A DNA stretch of 64,000 bases from DASXKD01 sp963734725 (GCA_963734725.1 CAVTIX010000020.1:186001-250000); one strand, 5' to 3'. Counted from the first letter of the stretch, positions 35,168-43,853 are shown. Notes: generated by a model not told the origin, from the sequence alone. Numbers and translations: made by a program.

Positions 35168-35190
35168 CGATACGGAACAGGTCCGTATCG
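35168..35190. promoter_or_regulatory. TetR-type operator palindrome
   Basis: CGATACGGA-N5-TCCGTATCG is a perfect inverted repeat with 9-bp arms, 91 bp upstream of the MFS exporter start. The AT-rich stretch CAATAAATT follows at 35191. Spacing and symmetry are those of a TetR dimer site, and the cognate repressor gene is the second gene of the operon. Confidence 0.75.
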
Positions 35191-35340
35191 CAATAAATTC
35201 CCGCCGGGCCCGCGTCACCCCCCTGGCAGACTCCCGGCTGCCGGGCGCCGCCCCCGCAGGGCTATCCCCGGCCCGGGGAGCATGGCATCCTGAAGTCGTC
35301 CGGGGACGCCACCACGGCGCCACGAGGCAGGAGGATTTCC

Positions 35341-36213
35341 ATGACCGCACAGCCCAGTGACTCGGGCGCGGCCGCGACCAAGGCGCGGACCGCAGAACCC
35401 CTCTACGGCGGCAGCGGCAGCAGGCGGGTCACCGTCCGCGACCTGGCCGCCGCCAAGGCCCGCGGTGAGAAATGGCCGATGCTCACCGCGTACGACGCGC
35501 TGACCGCCCGCGTCTTCGACGACGCCGGGATACCGGTGCTGCTCGTCGGCGACTCGGCCGCGATGGTCGTGCACGGCCACGACACCACGATCCCGGTGAC
35601 CGTGGACGACCTGATCCCGCTCACCGCCGCCGTGGTCCGCGGCACCCGGCGGGCGATGGTCGTCGCGGACCTGCCGTTCGGCTCCTACCAGATCTCGCCG
35701 GGCGAGGCCCTGGCCACCGCCACCCGGTTCCTCAAGGAGGCCGGGGCGCACGCGGTCAAGCTCGAAGGCGGCCAGCGGGTGGTGCATCAGGTCGAGGAAC
35801 TGGTGCAGGCCGGCGTCCCGGTGATGGCGCACCTGGGGCTGACCCCGCAGTCGGTGAACGCCTTCGGCGGGTACCGGGTGCAGGGCCGGGGCGAGGACGG
35901 CCAGCGCCTGCTGCACGACGCCAAGGCGCTGGAGGCGGCGGGCGCGTTCTCTGTCGTGCTCGAGTGCGTGCCTGCCGAACTGGCCGCGCGGGTCACCGAG
36001 AGCCTGTCCGTCCCGACGATCGGGATCGGCGCGGGCCCGCAATGCGACGCACAGGTGCTGGTGTGGCAGGACATGGCCGGGCTCACGCCGCACACGGCGA
36101 AGTTCGTCAAGAAGTACGCGGACCTCGCCGGGGTCCTCGGCAGCGCCACGCGCGCTTTCGCCGAGGAAGTTGTCGGCGGCCAGTTCCCCGACGCGGATCA
36201 TTCCTACCGCTGA
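35341..36213 (+). CDS. panB: 3-methyl-2-oxobutanoate hydroxymethyltransferase
   Basis: PanB makes ketopantoate from alpha-ketoisovalerate and methylene-THF in pantothenate and CoA synthesis. This 290-residue protein has a roughly 25-residue variable N-terminus, then KWPMLTAYDALTARVFDDAGI, LLVGDSAAMVVHGHDTT (Asp metal ligand), VVADLPFGSYQ, AVKLEGG, MAHLGLTPQSVNAFGGYRVQGR and the catalytic Glu in VLECVP. All family motifs are intact. AGGAGG lies seven bases before the ATG. It is the only pantothenate gene in the window. Confidence 0.95.
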   Translation: MTAQPSDSGAAATKARTAEPLYGGSGSRRVTVRDLAAAKARGEKWPMLTAYDALTARVFDDAGIPVLLVGDSAAMVVHGHDTTIPVTVDDLIPLTAAVVRGTRRAMVVADLPFGSYQISPGEALATATRFLKEAGAHAVKLEGGQRVVHQVEELVQAGVPVMAHLGLTPQSVNAFGGYRVQGRGEDGQRLLHDAKALEAAGAFSVVLECVPAELAARVTESLSVPTIGIGAGPQCDAQVLVWQDMAGLTPHTAKFVKKYADLAGVLGSATRAFAEEVVGGQFPDADHSYR

Positions 36214-36237
36214 CGCGGACCTGGTTCATTTGTGGCC

Positions 36238-36660
36238 TCACCCTGGGTCGCCCAGGGCGCCGACGACCAGGCCGAGGCCGATGCCGAGCATCCACACGTC
36301 CTTGCTGACCGCGGTGCCGGCCTGCGTAGGCCAGACGCTGCCCGGCTTGTGCAGCGCGGGGGTGCGCAGGTACATGGTGAGCAGGCTGCCGGAGAACCCG
36401 GTGAGCGCGGCGCCGGCCACGATGCTGGGCACGACGGGGACCAGCAGCGCGGACCCGATGGCGAGCTCGCTCGCGGCGAGCAGGCGGGTAAACCGTTCTG
36501 GTGGGATCCGCTCCAGCACCGGGAACGCACCGGACGCCGCCTTGTGCAGGCCCTTGGCACGGGCCTCGTCGGCGTGCCATTTCTCCAGCCCTGCGTGCAG
36601 GATGTAGCCGCCCGCCGCAACACGGCCGGGGAGGTCACGCGCCTTCAGGCGAAAGTTCAC
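36238..36660 (-). CDS. DoxX-like membrane protein
   Basis: A 140-residue protein with about four hydrophobic helices. GYILHAGLEKWHAD near 18 and RLLAASELAIGSALLVPVVP near 59 are typical of the DoxX/DoxD-like family. It begins with GTG at 36660. The family is poorly defined; members are linked to thiol or redox homeostasis in mycobacteria. It is convergent with panB, with 24 bp between their ends. Confidence 0.72.
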   Translation of the reverse strand: MNFRLKARDLPGRVAAGGYILHAGLEKWHADEARAKGLHKAASGAFPVLERIPPERFTRLLAASELAIGSALLVPVVPSIVAGAALTGFSGSLLTMYLRTPALHKPGSVWPTQAGTAVSKDVWMLGIGLGLVVGALGDPG

Positions 36661-36761
36661 CGGACCGCCCTTCTCTCAGTGCCACAGTCTTGTTGAAGGC
36701 TAAACATACCGGTCAGGGAGGGGACGCGGGGGTCCTGGCGGCGCCGGCCTGGAGGCGGACG

Positions 36762-37451
36762 CTAGATGTCGGTGACGCGCAGGCCGGCGTGCGCCTTGTA
36801 GCGCCGGTTGATCGACACGAGGTTGGCGGTGAGCGCCTCGATCTGCCCGCAGTTGCGCAACCGTCCGCCGTAGACGCCGCGTGCGCCGGGGATCCGGGCG
36901 GCCAGCGCCTGGACCAGGTCGGTGGCCTGCCGGTTGTCGCCCAGCACCAGCACATCCTGGTCAACGGCGCCGACCGCGGGGTCGAGCAGGAGCACGGCTG
37001 ACACGTGGTGGAACGCGCCGACCACCACAGAATCGGGCAGCACCGCCGCCGCCTGCTGCGCGGCGCTCCCCTCGGCCACCGCCAGCGGGTAGGCGCCACG
37101 CTCGTCGAACCCCATCGGGTTCACGCAATCGATGACGATCTTCCCGGCCAGCGCCGCGGCCAGCGAGGCGAGGAAGGCGCCATGGCCGTCCCAGGGCACC
37201 GCCACGATCACCACGTCCGCGGATTCCGCCGCATCCGCGTTCGCCATGCCGCGGATCCCGAGTTCGCCGCCTAGGCGCTGCGCCGCCGCGGCGGCGCGTT
37301 CCGCGCTGCGGGATCCGATGATGACCGGGTTGCCGGCCAGCGCGAACCTGCGGGCCAGGCCACGCCCTTCGTCACCCGTGCCGCCCAGGATTCCGATCGA
37401 CATGGATGCGACATCAAGGCCGATACCGGGCGATACCTGCTGGTCAGACAT
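36762..37451 (-). CDS. npdG: F420H2:NADP oxidoreductase
   Basis: A 229-residue Fno/NpdG enzyme that exchanges hydride between F420H2 and NADP+. The Rossmann entry SIGILGGTGDEGRGLARRFA begins near residue 18; IIGSRSAERA near 44 binds the NADP phosphate. NPMGFDERGAY near 115 and VVGAFHHVSAVLL near 147 are family motifs. The start MSDQQVSPG at 37451 is chosen; an internal ATG at 37402 would begin directly at the Rossmann strand. A very long frame on the same strand upstream is chance. It is divergent from a small gene of unknown function. Confidence 0.9.
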   Translation of the reverse strand: MSDQQVSPGIGLDVASMSIGILGGTGDEGRGLARRFALAGNPVIIGSRSAERAAAAAQRLGGELGIRGMANADAAESADVVIVAVPWDGHGAFLASLAAALAGKIVIDCVNPMGFDERGAYPLAVAEGSAAQQAAAVLPDSVVVGAFHHVSAVLLLDPAVGAVDQDVLVLGDNRQATDLVQALAARIPGARGVYGGRLRNCGQIEALTANLVSINRRYKAHAGLRVTDI

Positions 37452-37498
37452 GCCCCCGATCCTGCCAGAGCGCAACCGGGCCATGGCACCATGGGGGC

Positions 37499-38079
37499 GT
37501 GAACGCCGAGCAGGTCGCCGCGCTCCGGATGCTGCTCGCCCCCACGGGGTGGCCGGACCGGGCGGCGGAGTTCGCCCGCGCCCTGCGCGGGTCGGCGCGC
37601 AGACAAGGCGGGCTGCTGCTGGTCGGCGCCCCCGAGCACGAGCCCTGGCATTTCGCGGCGCACCTGGACGACGAGAGCCGCCTGGCCGGCCTGCCCGGTC
37701 TCGTGCCGACGCTGGTCCGGTGGAACCCGCCGCCGGGGCGCCGGCGCACCTGAGCGTGAGCCTGGCCCGGCTGCGCGACGCCAGGCGCGGGGATTCGCTG
37801 GTGGTGGTGAGCCCGCAGGCGGCGCCGGACGGGCTGCTGGAGCGGGTCTGCGACGCGCGCAGGGGCGGCGCGACGATCCTGGCCCTGGACCGCGGGGATG
37901 CCCGCCTCGCGGACGTGGCGCACGAGGCGCTGACCGTGGCGCCCGCCGCGCCGCTGACCTTCGACGCCGCCCAGCACTTGGTCAGCGCGGCCGTCGGCGA
38001 GCGCGGAGAGCGGCCTCGGCGGCTGCGTGCCCGGCTCGCCCGGCTGCTGGAGGAGGTCAGCGGCCCGGTCTCCCCCTGA
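37499..38079 (+). CDS. Conserved actinobacterial protein of unknown function, frameshifted
   Basis: A GTG-started frame (37499-37753) begins MNAEQVAALRMLLAPTGWPD and contains GGLLLVGAPEHEPWHFAAHLD. A second frame continues as APAHLSVSLARLRDARRGDS and runs to 38079 with GGATILALDRGDARLADVAH and FDAAQHLVSAAVGE. I remember the two halves as one protein of about 190 residues in related actinomycetes, so one indel near 37727-37742, in a GC-only run, probably splits it. If the split is real, the second half could start at GTG 37756. Divergent from npdG by 47 bp. No known domain. Confidence 0.65.
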
Positions 38080-38198
38080 TGCCTGTCCGGCCGCGGAAGT
38101 CCCCGCATAACAACAACGCTGAGGAACGCCGCTGCCGCCAGCCCGGATCGCGCTCGGTCACCCGATTCCGGCAAGCCCGCTGTCGCTAAGGTTGTGCC

Positions 38199-38840
38199 AT
38201 GAGCGAGCTTTCCGGACCTGCGGATCACAGCCTCATGCGAGTGTCCGACAGCGACCGTGAGCGGGCCGCCGACGTGCTCCGTGAGGCAGCGAGCCACGGA
38301 CGAATCACCATGGACGAACTCGACGAGCGCCTGGAACTCGCCTACGCCGCCAAGACCTACGCGGATCTCGCGGCCGTGACCCGGGACCTGCCGGGACCAG
38401 CGCAGGCGCCAAGCGCGGTCCAGCCGGCCGTGGCCGGGCGAATCGGCGGCACGCCGCGGTCCAAGTTCTCGGTCGCGATCATGAGCGGCGCGCGGCGCAT
38501 GGGCCGGTGGGTGGTCCCGCGCAACTATGTGGGAGTGGCCGTGATGGGCGGGATCGAACTGGACCTGCGGGAGGCCCAGTTCAGCGAGCCCGAGGTCACG
38601 ATCCACGCTTACACCCTGATGGGCGGCATCGAGATCACGGTGCCCGAGGACGTCGACGTGGACGTGTCCGGCATCGCGTTCATGGGCGGTTTCGACCACA
38701 ACGCGAGCGGGCCGGGGGTGCCCGGGGCGCCGCGGGTACGGGTCATCGGCTTCGCGCTCATGGGCGGCGTCGATGTCAGGCGCAAACCGCAGAAGGCCAT
38801 CAAGAACGCCCCGGTTGATCGACAACTAGACCAACCGTGA
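38199..38840 (+). CDS. DUF1707 and LiaF-like domain protein
   Basis: The 213-residue protein starts with a DUF1707 module at about 13-65 (MRVSDSDRERAADVLREAA, then DELDERLELAYAAKTYADL). A C-terminal beta-rich domain of the cell-wall-active antibiotic response/LiaF type follows, with repeated MGGIE/MGGVD motifs near 109, 141 and 190. The repeating MGG strands suggest a beta-helix. Family members are linked to envelope stress sensing, but no direct role is known. It is monocistronic, 119 bp after the preceding gene. Confidence 0.82.
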   Translation: MSELSGPADHSLMRVSDSDRERAADVLREAASHGRITMDELDERLELAYAAKTYADLAAVTRDLPGPAQAPSAVQPAVAGRIGGTPRSKFSVAIMSGARRMGRWVVPRNYVGVAVMGGIELDLREAQFSEPEVTIHAYTLMGGIEITVPEDVDVDVSGIAFMGGFDHNASGPGVPGAPRVRVIGFALMGGVDVRRKPQKAIKNAPVDRQLDQP

Positions 38841-38929
38841 TCCCGCATCCCGGCATGGCATGGACGGTAACGCCAGGCCCTGACACTCGGCAGGCTGGCC
38901 TCGCGCTCTTGAGGCGAACGTGACCCTGG

Positions 38930-39775
38930 TCAGCTGTCCAGGCTGAGGACCATCGTCGGGCGCTCGATGACGTGGTCGTCCCGCAGCGGCCGCACCGCGG
39001 TGCCGATGGCGAAGAACTCGGTGGTGTGCGAGCCCCAGGTGTGGCTGTGCTGGCGCAACTGGACGCCGACGATGCCCTCCGCGTGGTAGGCCTCGGCCTC
39101 GGCTTGCATCCGGCTCATCGCCAGTTCCCGCGCGTCGTACAGGGCCTGGGTGAACTGCTCGATCTCCACGTTCTTGCCGATGTTGCCGAGCACGCCGCCG
39201 AGGCGCTGGTGCGCGATGTGGTACACGCAGGTGCCCATCACCATGCCCAGCGGGGCATAGCCGGCCCGGATCAGGGTCCAGAAGTCCTGGCCGGTCAGGT
39301 CCGAGGTGAACGGCTGGTTTTTGTTGTTGCGCCAGTTGGTGACGCCGCCGCCGCCCGCGCCTTCTTCGGCCTTGACCGCGGTGCCGACCGCGATGAACTC
39401 CGCGATGTCCGCGCCGAACTCCTTCAGCTCCACATCGAGGCGGACCCCGACTATGCCGTCCGCGCCGAGCGCGTCCGCCTCGGCTTCCATCCGGCCCATG
39501 GCCAGCTCGCGGGCGTGGTACATGGCCTGCGACAGCACGTCGAGTTCCTGGTTCTTGCCCCACCGGCCGAACTGCAGCCCGACGTGGTAGATCGAGCTGC
39601 CCAGCACCAGCCCGAGCGGGCGGAACCCCGCCTCGCGGACCAGCAGGAACTCGTTGACGGACAGGTCGGAGGTGAAGATGGCGCCGGGGCTGCCCGGCTT
39701 CAGCTCGGCCAGGCGTGCCAGCGCGTCCTGCGGCACGCCCGCCGCGCTCAGCTCGGCTGAGGTCTGGTCGGTCAT
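38930..39775 (-). CDS. Two-domain YbjQ/UPF0145 (heavy-metal-binding-like) protein
   Basis: A 281-residue protein made of two YbjQ-type domains, each opening with FTSDLS/FTSDLT, continuing G(Y/F)xPLGxVxG and ending AIGTAV. The repeats start near residues 33 and 155. Single YbjQ domains form pentameric rings of unknown role; here two are fused. It follows the paralogue at 39817-40731 by 41 bp on the same strand, so they form an operon with four YbjQ-like domains in total. The C-terminal extension PTMVLSLDS is shared with the paralogue (SLAILSLDP). Confidence 0.8.
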   Translation of the reverse strand: MTDQTSAELSAAGVPQDALARLAELKPGSPGAIFTSDLSVNEFLLVREAGFRPLGLVLGSSIYHVGLQFGRWGKNQELDVLSQAMYHARELAMGRMEAEADALGADGIVGVRLDVELKEFGADIAEFIAVGTAVKAEEGAGGGGVTNWRNNKNQPFTSDLTGQDFWTLIRAGYAPLGMVMGTCVYHIAHQRLGGVLGNIGKNVEIEQFTQALYDARELAMSRMQAEAEAYHAEGIVGVQLRQHSHTWGSHTTEFFAIGTAVRPLRDDHVIERPTMVLSLDS

Positions 39776-39816
39776 CGTTCTCCTCGGATCAGCATGGTGG
39801 AGGCCCGGGCCCGTGC

Positions 39817-40731
39817 TCAGGGGCCCAGCCGGACCCTCGCCGCCTGACGGCGTTGCGGGTCGAGGGACAGGATCGCCAGGCTCGGCCGTTGCGCGGCCCG
39901 GGACGACGCGTGGAAACGGGCGATGGCGGTGCCGATGATGGTGGCCTCGACGATGTGATCACGCCGGCCTTCGCTGGCCGGGCAGTCACGGTCCCGCACC
40001 CGCACGGTCACGGTCTTCACGACCGCCCCGTCGGCGCCGTGGCGGGCCACATCGCGCTCCAGTTGCTCGCGGGCGTCGTGGCGGGTCTGGCTCATCACGT
40101 CGGTGTAGCCGCTGACCTCTGTGTTCCCCGCGCCCCAGCGGGCCTGCGTGACGGTGAGCCAGTCGTCATGCCGGGCCCCAATGGAGATGCCGAGCACCAG
40201 GGCGGCCGGCATCCAGCCATCCAGGAACAGCTTGGCGAAATCCTGGCCGGACAGGTCGGAGGTGAACGGCCGCGCCAGGTCCGGCCCAGGGGCGCGGATC
40301 GCGGTGCCGATCGCCTTGAACTCCAGGCCGCCGGTCGGGAAGGCGCCGATGGTCAGGGAGACGCCCACCACGCCCTGGCCGCCGAGTTCCGCGCACTCGG
40401 CCGTCATCCGGGCGATCGCGGTACGCCGCGCCTCGTACAGCGTCGCCACCATTGGCCCGAACGAGCCGAAGCTGCCGTCCCCGGAGACCGTGGTGATGCC
40501 CACCGCGGGGGCCCCGTAGCGGCCGAGCCCGGACCACGCCCCCGGACAGCTGAAGCCGCCGGTGTAGCCCACGTTGTAGACGGCCGCGCCGAGCACCTGG
40601 CCGACCGGCTCGAAGCCGGTGCTGCGGATCGCCGCGAACTCGCTGGTGGACAGCGACGAGCCCCAGGTGCCGCTGCGCCGGATCTCGGCCATCCGCGCTT
40701 CTGCCGCCGAAGGAAGCCTGCTATCGGCCAC
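39817..40731 (-). CDS. Two-domain YbjQ/UPF0145-like protein, paralogue
   Basis: This 304-residue protein has the same two-domain layout as its downstream neighbour. The first domain is divergent (LSTSEFAAIRSTGFEPVGQVLGAAVY) and the second is clearer (FTSDLSGQDFAKLFLDGWMPAALVLG). Both end in KAIGTAI/TIIGTAI strands. It is the upstream gene of the pair. Function is unknown; a role in metal or protein-complex assembly has been suggested for the family without proof. The sequence divergence implies an old duplication. Confidence 0.78.
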   Translation of the reverse strand: MADSRLPSAAEARMAEIRRSGTWGSSLSTSEFAAIRSTGFEPVGQVLGAAVYNVGYTGGFSCPGAWSGLGRYGAPAVGITTVSGDGSFGSFGPMVATLYEARRTAIARMTAECAELGGQGVVGVSLTIGAFPTGGLEFKAIGTAIRAPGPDLARPFTSDLSGQDFAKLFLDGWMPAALVLGISIGARHDDWLTVTQARWGAGNTEVSGYTDVMSQTRHDAREQLERDVARHGADGAVVKTVTVRVRDRDCPASEGRRDHIVEATIIGTAIARFHASSRAAQRPSLAILSLDPQRRQAARVRLGP

Positions 40732-40794
40732 GCGCGCTCCCTTCCCTGCGGTCCGGCGCCGCTCTTACGATACCGGGCCAGCGAGGACGCGGGC

Positions 40795-40968
40795 TCAGTC
40801 GCCGTTCTGAGCGTCCCATTCCTTGTTGCGCTCGCGCACCTTCTCCAGCGCCTGGGCCGCTTCCTCCCGGGTCGGGTAGGGGCCGAGCCGGTCCTTCGCC
40901 GGGCAGCCGGGTTCGGGCTCGACGGTGTGATGCCGGAGGCAGTAGTACCAGCGCTGCTCTGTGTCCAT
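40795..40968 (-). CDS. Small SPOR-like protein
   Basis: A 57-residue protein starting MDTEQRWYYCLRHH, with LGPYPTREEAAQALEKVRERNKEWD at 30-54. Small proteins of this pattern are common in actinomycetes as SPOR-like or hypothetical proteins; a C-x2-H-H and later Cys could bind a metal. The start at 40968 is preferred, since a longer frame would enter the map gene. It is divergent from map with only 20 bp between start codons, so the two promoters must overlap the genes or be leaderless. Confidence 0.7.
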   Translation of the reverse strand: MDTEQRWYYCLRHHTVEPEPGCPAKDRLGPYPTREEAAQALEKVRERNKEWDAQNGD

Positions 40969-40988
40969 GCCGATTAGACTCGCAGAAC

Positions 40989-41837
40989 ATGGCGACCTTG
41001 CTCCAGCCCGGCCGGATTTCCCCACTGCGGCAGGTGCCCGCGAACATCCCGCGGCCGGAGTATGTGGGCCGGGCCCGCCCGAAGACCGGTGAGCCGAACA
41101 TCAAGGATGCCGGGACTGTCGAGCGGATGCGGGCGGCGGGAAAGCTCGCGGCCCGCGCGCTGGCCGAGGTGGGCCGTCACGTCGCGCCCGGGGTGACCAC
41201 GGACGAACTGGACCGGATCGGGCACGAGTTCCTCGGCGACCACGGCGCGTACCCCAGCACGCTGGGCTACCGCGGCTTTCCCAAGTCGCTGTGCACCTCG
41301 CTGAACGAGGTGATCTGCCACGGCATCCCGGACGACACGGTGATCGCCAACGGTGACATCGTCAACGTGGACATCACCGCCTTCCTTGACGGCGTGCACG
41401 GGGACACCAACGCCACGTTCCTGGCCGGGGACGTGGGCGAGGAGTCCCGGCTGCTGGTGGAGCGCACCCACGAGGCGATGATGCGGGGCATCCGCGTGGT
41501 GGCGCCAGGCCGGCCGCTGAACGCGATCGGCCGGGTGATCGAGTCCTACGCGCGCCGGTTCCGCTACGGCGTGGTCCGTGACTTCACCGGGCACGGCATC
41601 GGCACCACGTTCCACTCCGGGCTGATCGTGCCGCATTTCGACGACCCAGCTGTCAGCGTGATCATGGAGCCGGGAATGACGTTCACCATCGAGCCCATGC
41701 TCACGCTCGGCGCCATCGACTACGACATCTGGCCGGACGGGTGGACGGTGGTGACCAAGGACCGCAAGCGCACTGCCCAGTTCGAGCACACGGTGCTGGT
41801 CACCGGTGACGGCCACGAGATCCTCACGCTGCCTTGA
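40989..41837 (+). CDS. map: Methionine aminopeptidase, type I
   Basis: The 282-residue enzyme removes N-terminal Met from new proteins. Metal ligands are seen in order: D and D in NVDITAFLDGVHGDTNATF, H in FTGHGIGTTFH, E in TIEPML and E in FEHTVLV. The N-terminal 40-residue extension with PANIPRPEYV is typical of actinobacterial MetAP1c. It ends at a TGA overlapped by the possible TTG start of the next gene. Complete and unremarkable. Confidence 0.95.
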   Translation: MATLLQPGRISPLRQVPANIPRPEYVGRARPKTGEPNIKDAGTVERMRAAGKLAARALAEVGRHVAPGVTTDELDRIGHEFLGDHGAYPSTLGYRGFPKSLCTSLNEVICHGIPDDTVIANGDIVNVDITAFLDGVHGDTNATFLAGDVGEESRLLVERTHEAMMRGIRVVAPGRPLNAIGRVIESYARRFRYGVVRDFTGHGIGTTFHSGLIVPHFDDPAVSVIMEPGMTFTIEPMLTLGAIDYDIWPDGWTVVTKDRKRTAQFEHTVLVTGDGHEILTLP

Positions 41838-41845
41838 CCGCCACC

Positions 41846-42442
41846 ATGGGCGAACTGATCGTGCTGCGGCACGGCGAGACGGAATGGAGCCGGGATCTGC
41901 GGCATACCGGCCGCACCGACCTGCCGCTGACCCCGGCCGGCGAGGCGGCGGCCGCGGCGCTGGCCCCCGCCCTGGCGGCCCGGAAGATACGCGCCACCTT
42001 CACCAGCCCGGCGCGGCGCGCCGTGCTGACCGCGGCCCTGGCCGGGCTCACCGGCGCCACCACGGATCCCGATCTGCAGGAGTGGGACTACGGCGGTTAC
42101 GAGGGACGGACCACCGCCGACATCAGGGCCGAACGGCCAGGCTGGTACCTGTGGCGTGACGGGGTCGTTCCCGGCGACTCCGCCCATCCCGGCGAGACCA
42201 TCGCCCAGGTGGCCGCGCGGGCCGACGCGGTGCTGGCCCGGGTGACGCCGCTGCTCGCCGACGGTGATGTCGCGCTGGTCTCGCACGGTCACCTGCTGCG
42301 CGTGCTCACCGCCCGCTGGCTGCGCCTGGCGCCCGCGGACGGCCGTCTGTTCCGGCTGGACACCGGGACCCTGAGCACGCTCGGCACCGAGCACGACGAG
42401 CCGGTGATCAGCTCCTGGAACGTGCCCCCGGTCCCGCGCTGA
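41846..42442 (+). CDS. Histidine phosphatase (phosphoglycerate-mutase-like)
   Basis: A 198-residue acid-phosphatase-fold enzyme. The phosphohistidine motif LRHGETEWS is at 7-15 and TSPARRAVLTA near 52 is the second Arg motif. EWDYGGYEGRTT near 79 and the second His in VSHGHLLRV near 150 complete the set. The ATG at 41846 is favoured; a TTG at 41834 overlapping the map stop would give four more residues. The closest well-known relatives include broad-specificity phosphatases; the substrate is unknown. It is probably co-transcribed with map. Confidence 0.87.
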   Translation: MGELIVLRHGETEWSRDLRHTGRTDLPLTPAGEAAAAALAPALAARKIRATFTSPARRAVLTAALAGLTGATTDPDLQEWDYGGYEGRTTADIRAERPGWYLWRDGVVPGDSAHPGETIAQVAARADAVLARVTPLLADGDVALVSHGHLLRVLTARWLRLAPADGRLFRLDTGTLSTLGTEHDEPVISSWNVPPVPR

Positions 42443-42457
42443 CACCGGCGTGCCGGG

Positions 42458-43348
42458 TCACGGCACGGCGGTCAGGCGCCGCGGCGCCCGCGCCCGCTGG
42501 AAGGCGCGGGCCCGGTCCCGGGCGGCCCGGGTGGCGGGCAGGATCAACCGGTCGCCGGGGCCGTTGCTGGTGCCTGCGTGCAGCGCCCGGAGGGCGGCCG
42601 TGGTGGCCAGGTCGCCCAGTGGGCTGGCCGGGACCCCGTACAGCCGGCGCGCCCAGCGGGGCAGGGCGGCGAAGCCCAGCCCGCTGAAGGCGGGGGCGAC
42701 CAGCCGCAGCGGCAGATTGGGCACGGGGACTGCCACCGGGTTGACCGACCGCAGCAGCGCCTGCCTGGCCTCGGGGATGGCTCGCAACCGCGGCCGCATC
42801 CGCGCGTAGTACTCCTCCAGCGCGGCGACCGAACCGGGCGCCTGAGCCGGGTCGAGGCCGACAACGGCGGCGGAGCGGCGCTGCTCGTCCACGAAGGTGT
42901 CAAGCTCACCGCGAGCCAGCGGTATCCCGGAGCGACGGGCGACGTCGGCATAGGAGCCGATCTCGGCACAGTGCACCCATAGCAGGAGTTCCGGCTCGTC
43001 CAGGCGGAACTCGGCGCCGTCCGGGTCGGTGCCGCGCAGGGAGGCGTGCAGTTTGCGGACCCGGCGCCCGGCGCGTTCCACCTCCGCGAGGCTGCCGTAG
43101 GTGCGCACTCGGACGAACTCCGCGGTGCGCAGGAACCGCCCCCAGGCCTGGCCCGGGTCGGCGAACGCCGTGTGCTGCCAGGTGCCTCGCATCACCCGCG
43201 GATGCAGTGCCTGCAGATACAGCGCCCGGAACGCGGCCGTCCACAGCACCGGCGCCGCCATCACCCGCCAGGTGACCGAGGCCGGGCCGAACAGCCCATG
43301 GTCGGCAGGCGCCGGGTCGCCGCCCGTGAGGGCGGTCTCTGGCGGCAT
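42458..43348 (-). CDS. MpaB/DUF2236-family oxygenase-like protein
   Basis: This 296-residue protein matches the DUF2236/latex-clearing-like oxygenase group: LFGPASVTWRVMAAPVLWTAA near 19, LQALHPRVMRGTW near 44 and LLLWVHCAEIGSYADV near 119. The conserved His residues in ALHPR and WVH are likely haem or metal ligands in this family. The start at 43348 (MPPETAL) is used instead of an earlier in-frame codon without a ribosome binding site. It is convergent with the phosphatase gene. Confidence 0.82.
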   Translation of the reverse strand: MPPETALTGGDPAPADHGLFGPASVTWRVMAAPVLWTAAFRALYLQALHPRVMRGTWQHTAFADPGQAWGRFLRTAEFVRVRTYGSLAEVERAGRRVRKLHASLRGTDPDGAEFRLDEPELLLWVHCAEIGSYADVARRSGIPLARGELDTFVDEQRRSAAVVGLDPAQAPGSVAALEEYYARMRPRLRAIPEARQALLRSVNPVAVPVPNLPLRLVAPAFSGLGFAALPRWARRLYGVPASPLGDLATTAALRALHAGTSNGPGDRLILPATRAARDRARAFQRARAPRRLTAVP

Positions 43349-43392
43349 CGGGCGGCTCCCTCCCGGCCAAGCGCCGCAGGAGCGCACAGCCT

Positions 43393-43415
43393 GCGGGTTT
43401 CTCCTCGATCCAGCT
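43393..43415. repeat. Partial copy of the cutA 3' end
   Basis: The 23-bp stretch GCGGGTTTCTCCTCGATCC-AGCT repeats, with one base missing, the sequence at 43494-43517 that encodes the C-terminal SWIEEETR of cutA. The copy lies about 100 bp beyond the cutA stop in the leader of the MpaB-like gene. It looks like a small duplication remnant. Confidence 0.55.
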
Positions 43416-43484
43416 TAGATACGGCGCCCGGCCATCGCACGGCACGGAGCGGTCACGATCAAGGGACCCGCGGCGCCGACGTGG

Positions 43485-43853
43485 TCACGGCCGGCGGGTT
43501 TCCTCCTCGATCCAGCTCAGGAAGCCTTCCGAGCCAGCGACGATCGGCGTCGCGACAATCTCCGGCTCGTCATAGCTGTGGCTGCCGACGAGGAAGTCGG
43601 CGAGCGCCTGGTAGCCACTGGCCGGGAGCTTCAGCGTAAGCAGCCACTCTTCGGCGCGCTCCACCGCGCCTTCCCACCAGAAGGTGCTGGCTACTGGGCC
43701 GCTGACCTGGGCGCAGGCGGCGAGGCGGCCCTCGACCGCGCCGCGCGCGAGTTCCACCGCCTCGCTACGCGAATCGGTGGTGGTCTGCACTAGGAGGAAA
43801 CCGCTGCCCACCTGGGGCGGCCCGGCTCCGGCCGCGCTGTCGTCACCCGACAT
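43485..43853 (-). CDS. cutA: CutA-family divalent cation tolerance protein
   Basis: A 122-residue trimer-forming CutA protein. After a 16-residue variable N-terminus it reads LLVQTTTDSRSEAVELARGAV, LAACAQVSGPVASTFWWEG and EEWLLTLKLPASGYQAL, and ends with HSYDEPEIVATPIVAGSEG. The Cys in LAACAQV and the SYDxPEI motif are family hallmarks. Its role in copper tolerance is uncertain even in E. coli. It stands alone, divergent from the lipid kinase gene. Confidence 0.92.
   Translation of the reverse strand: MSGDDSAAGAGPPQVGSGFLLVQTTTDSRSEAVELARGAVEGRLAACAQVSGPVASTFWWEGAVERAEEWLLTLKLPASGYQALADFLVGSHSYDEPEIVATPIVAGSEGFLSWIEEETRRP

Noticed and set aside
36762..38825. A 687-codon minus-strand frame running far upstream of npdG
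   Set aside because: Only the last 229 codons match F420:NADP oxidoreductase. The rest is antisense to the DUF1707 gene and the small conserved gene and shows typical high-GC shadow composition.
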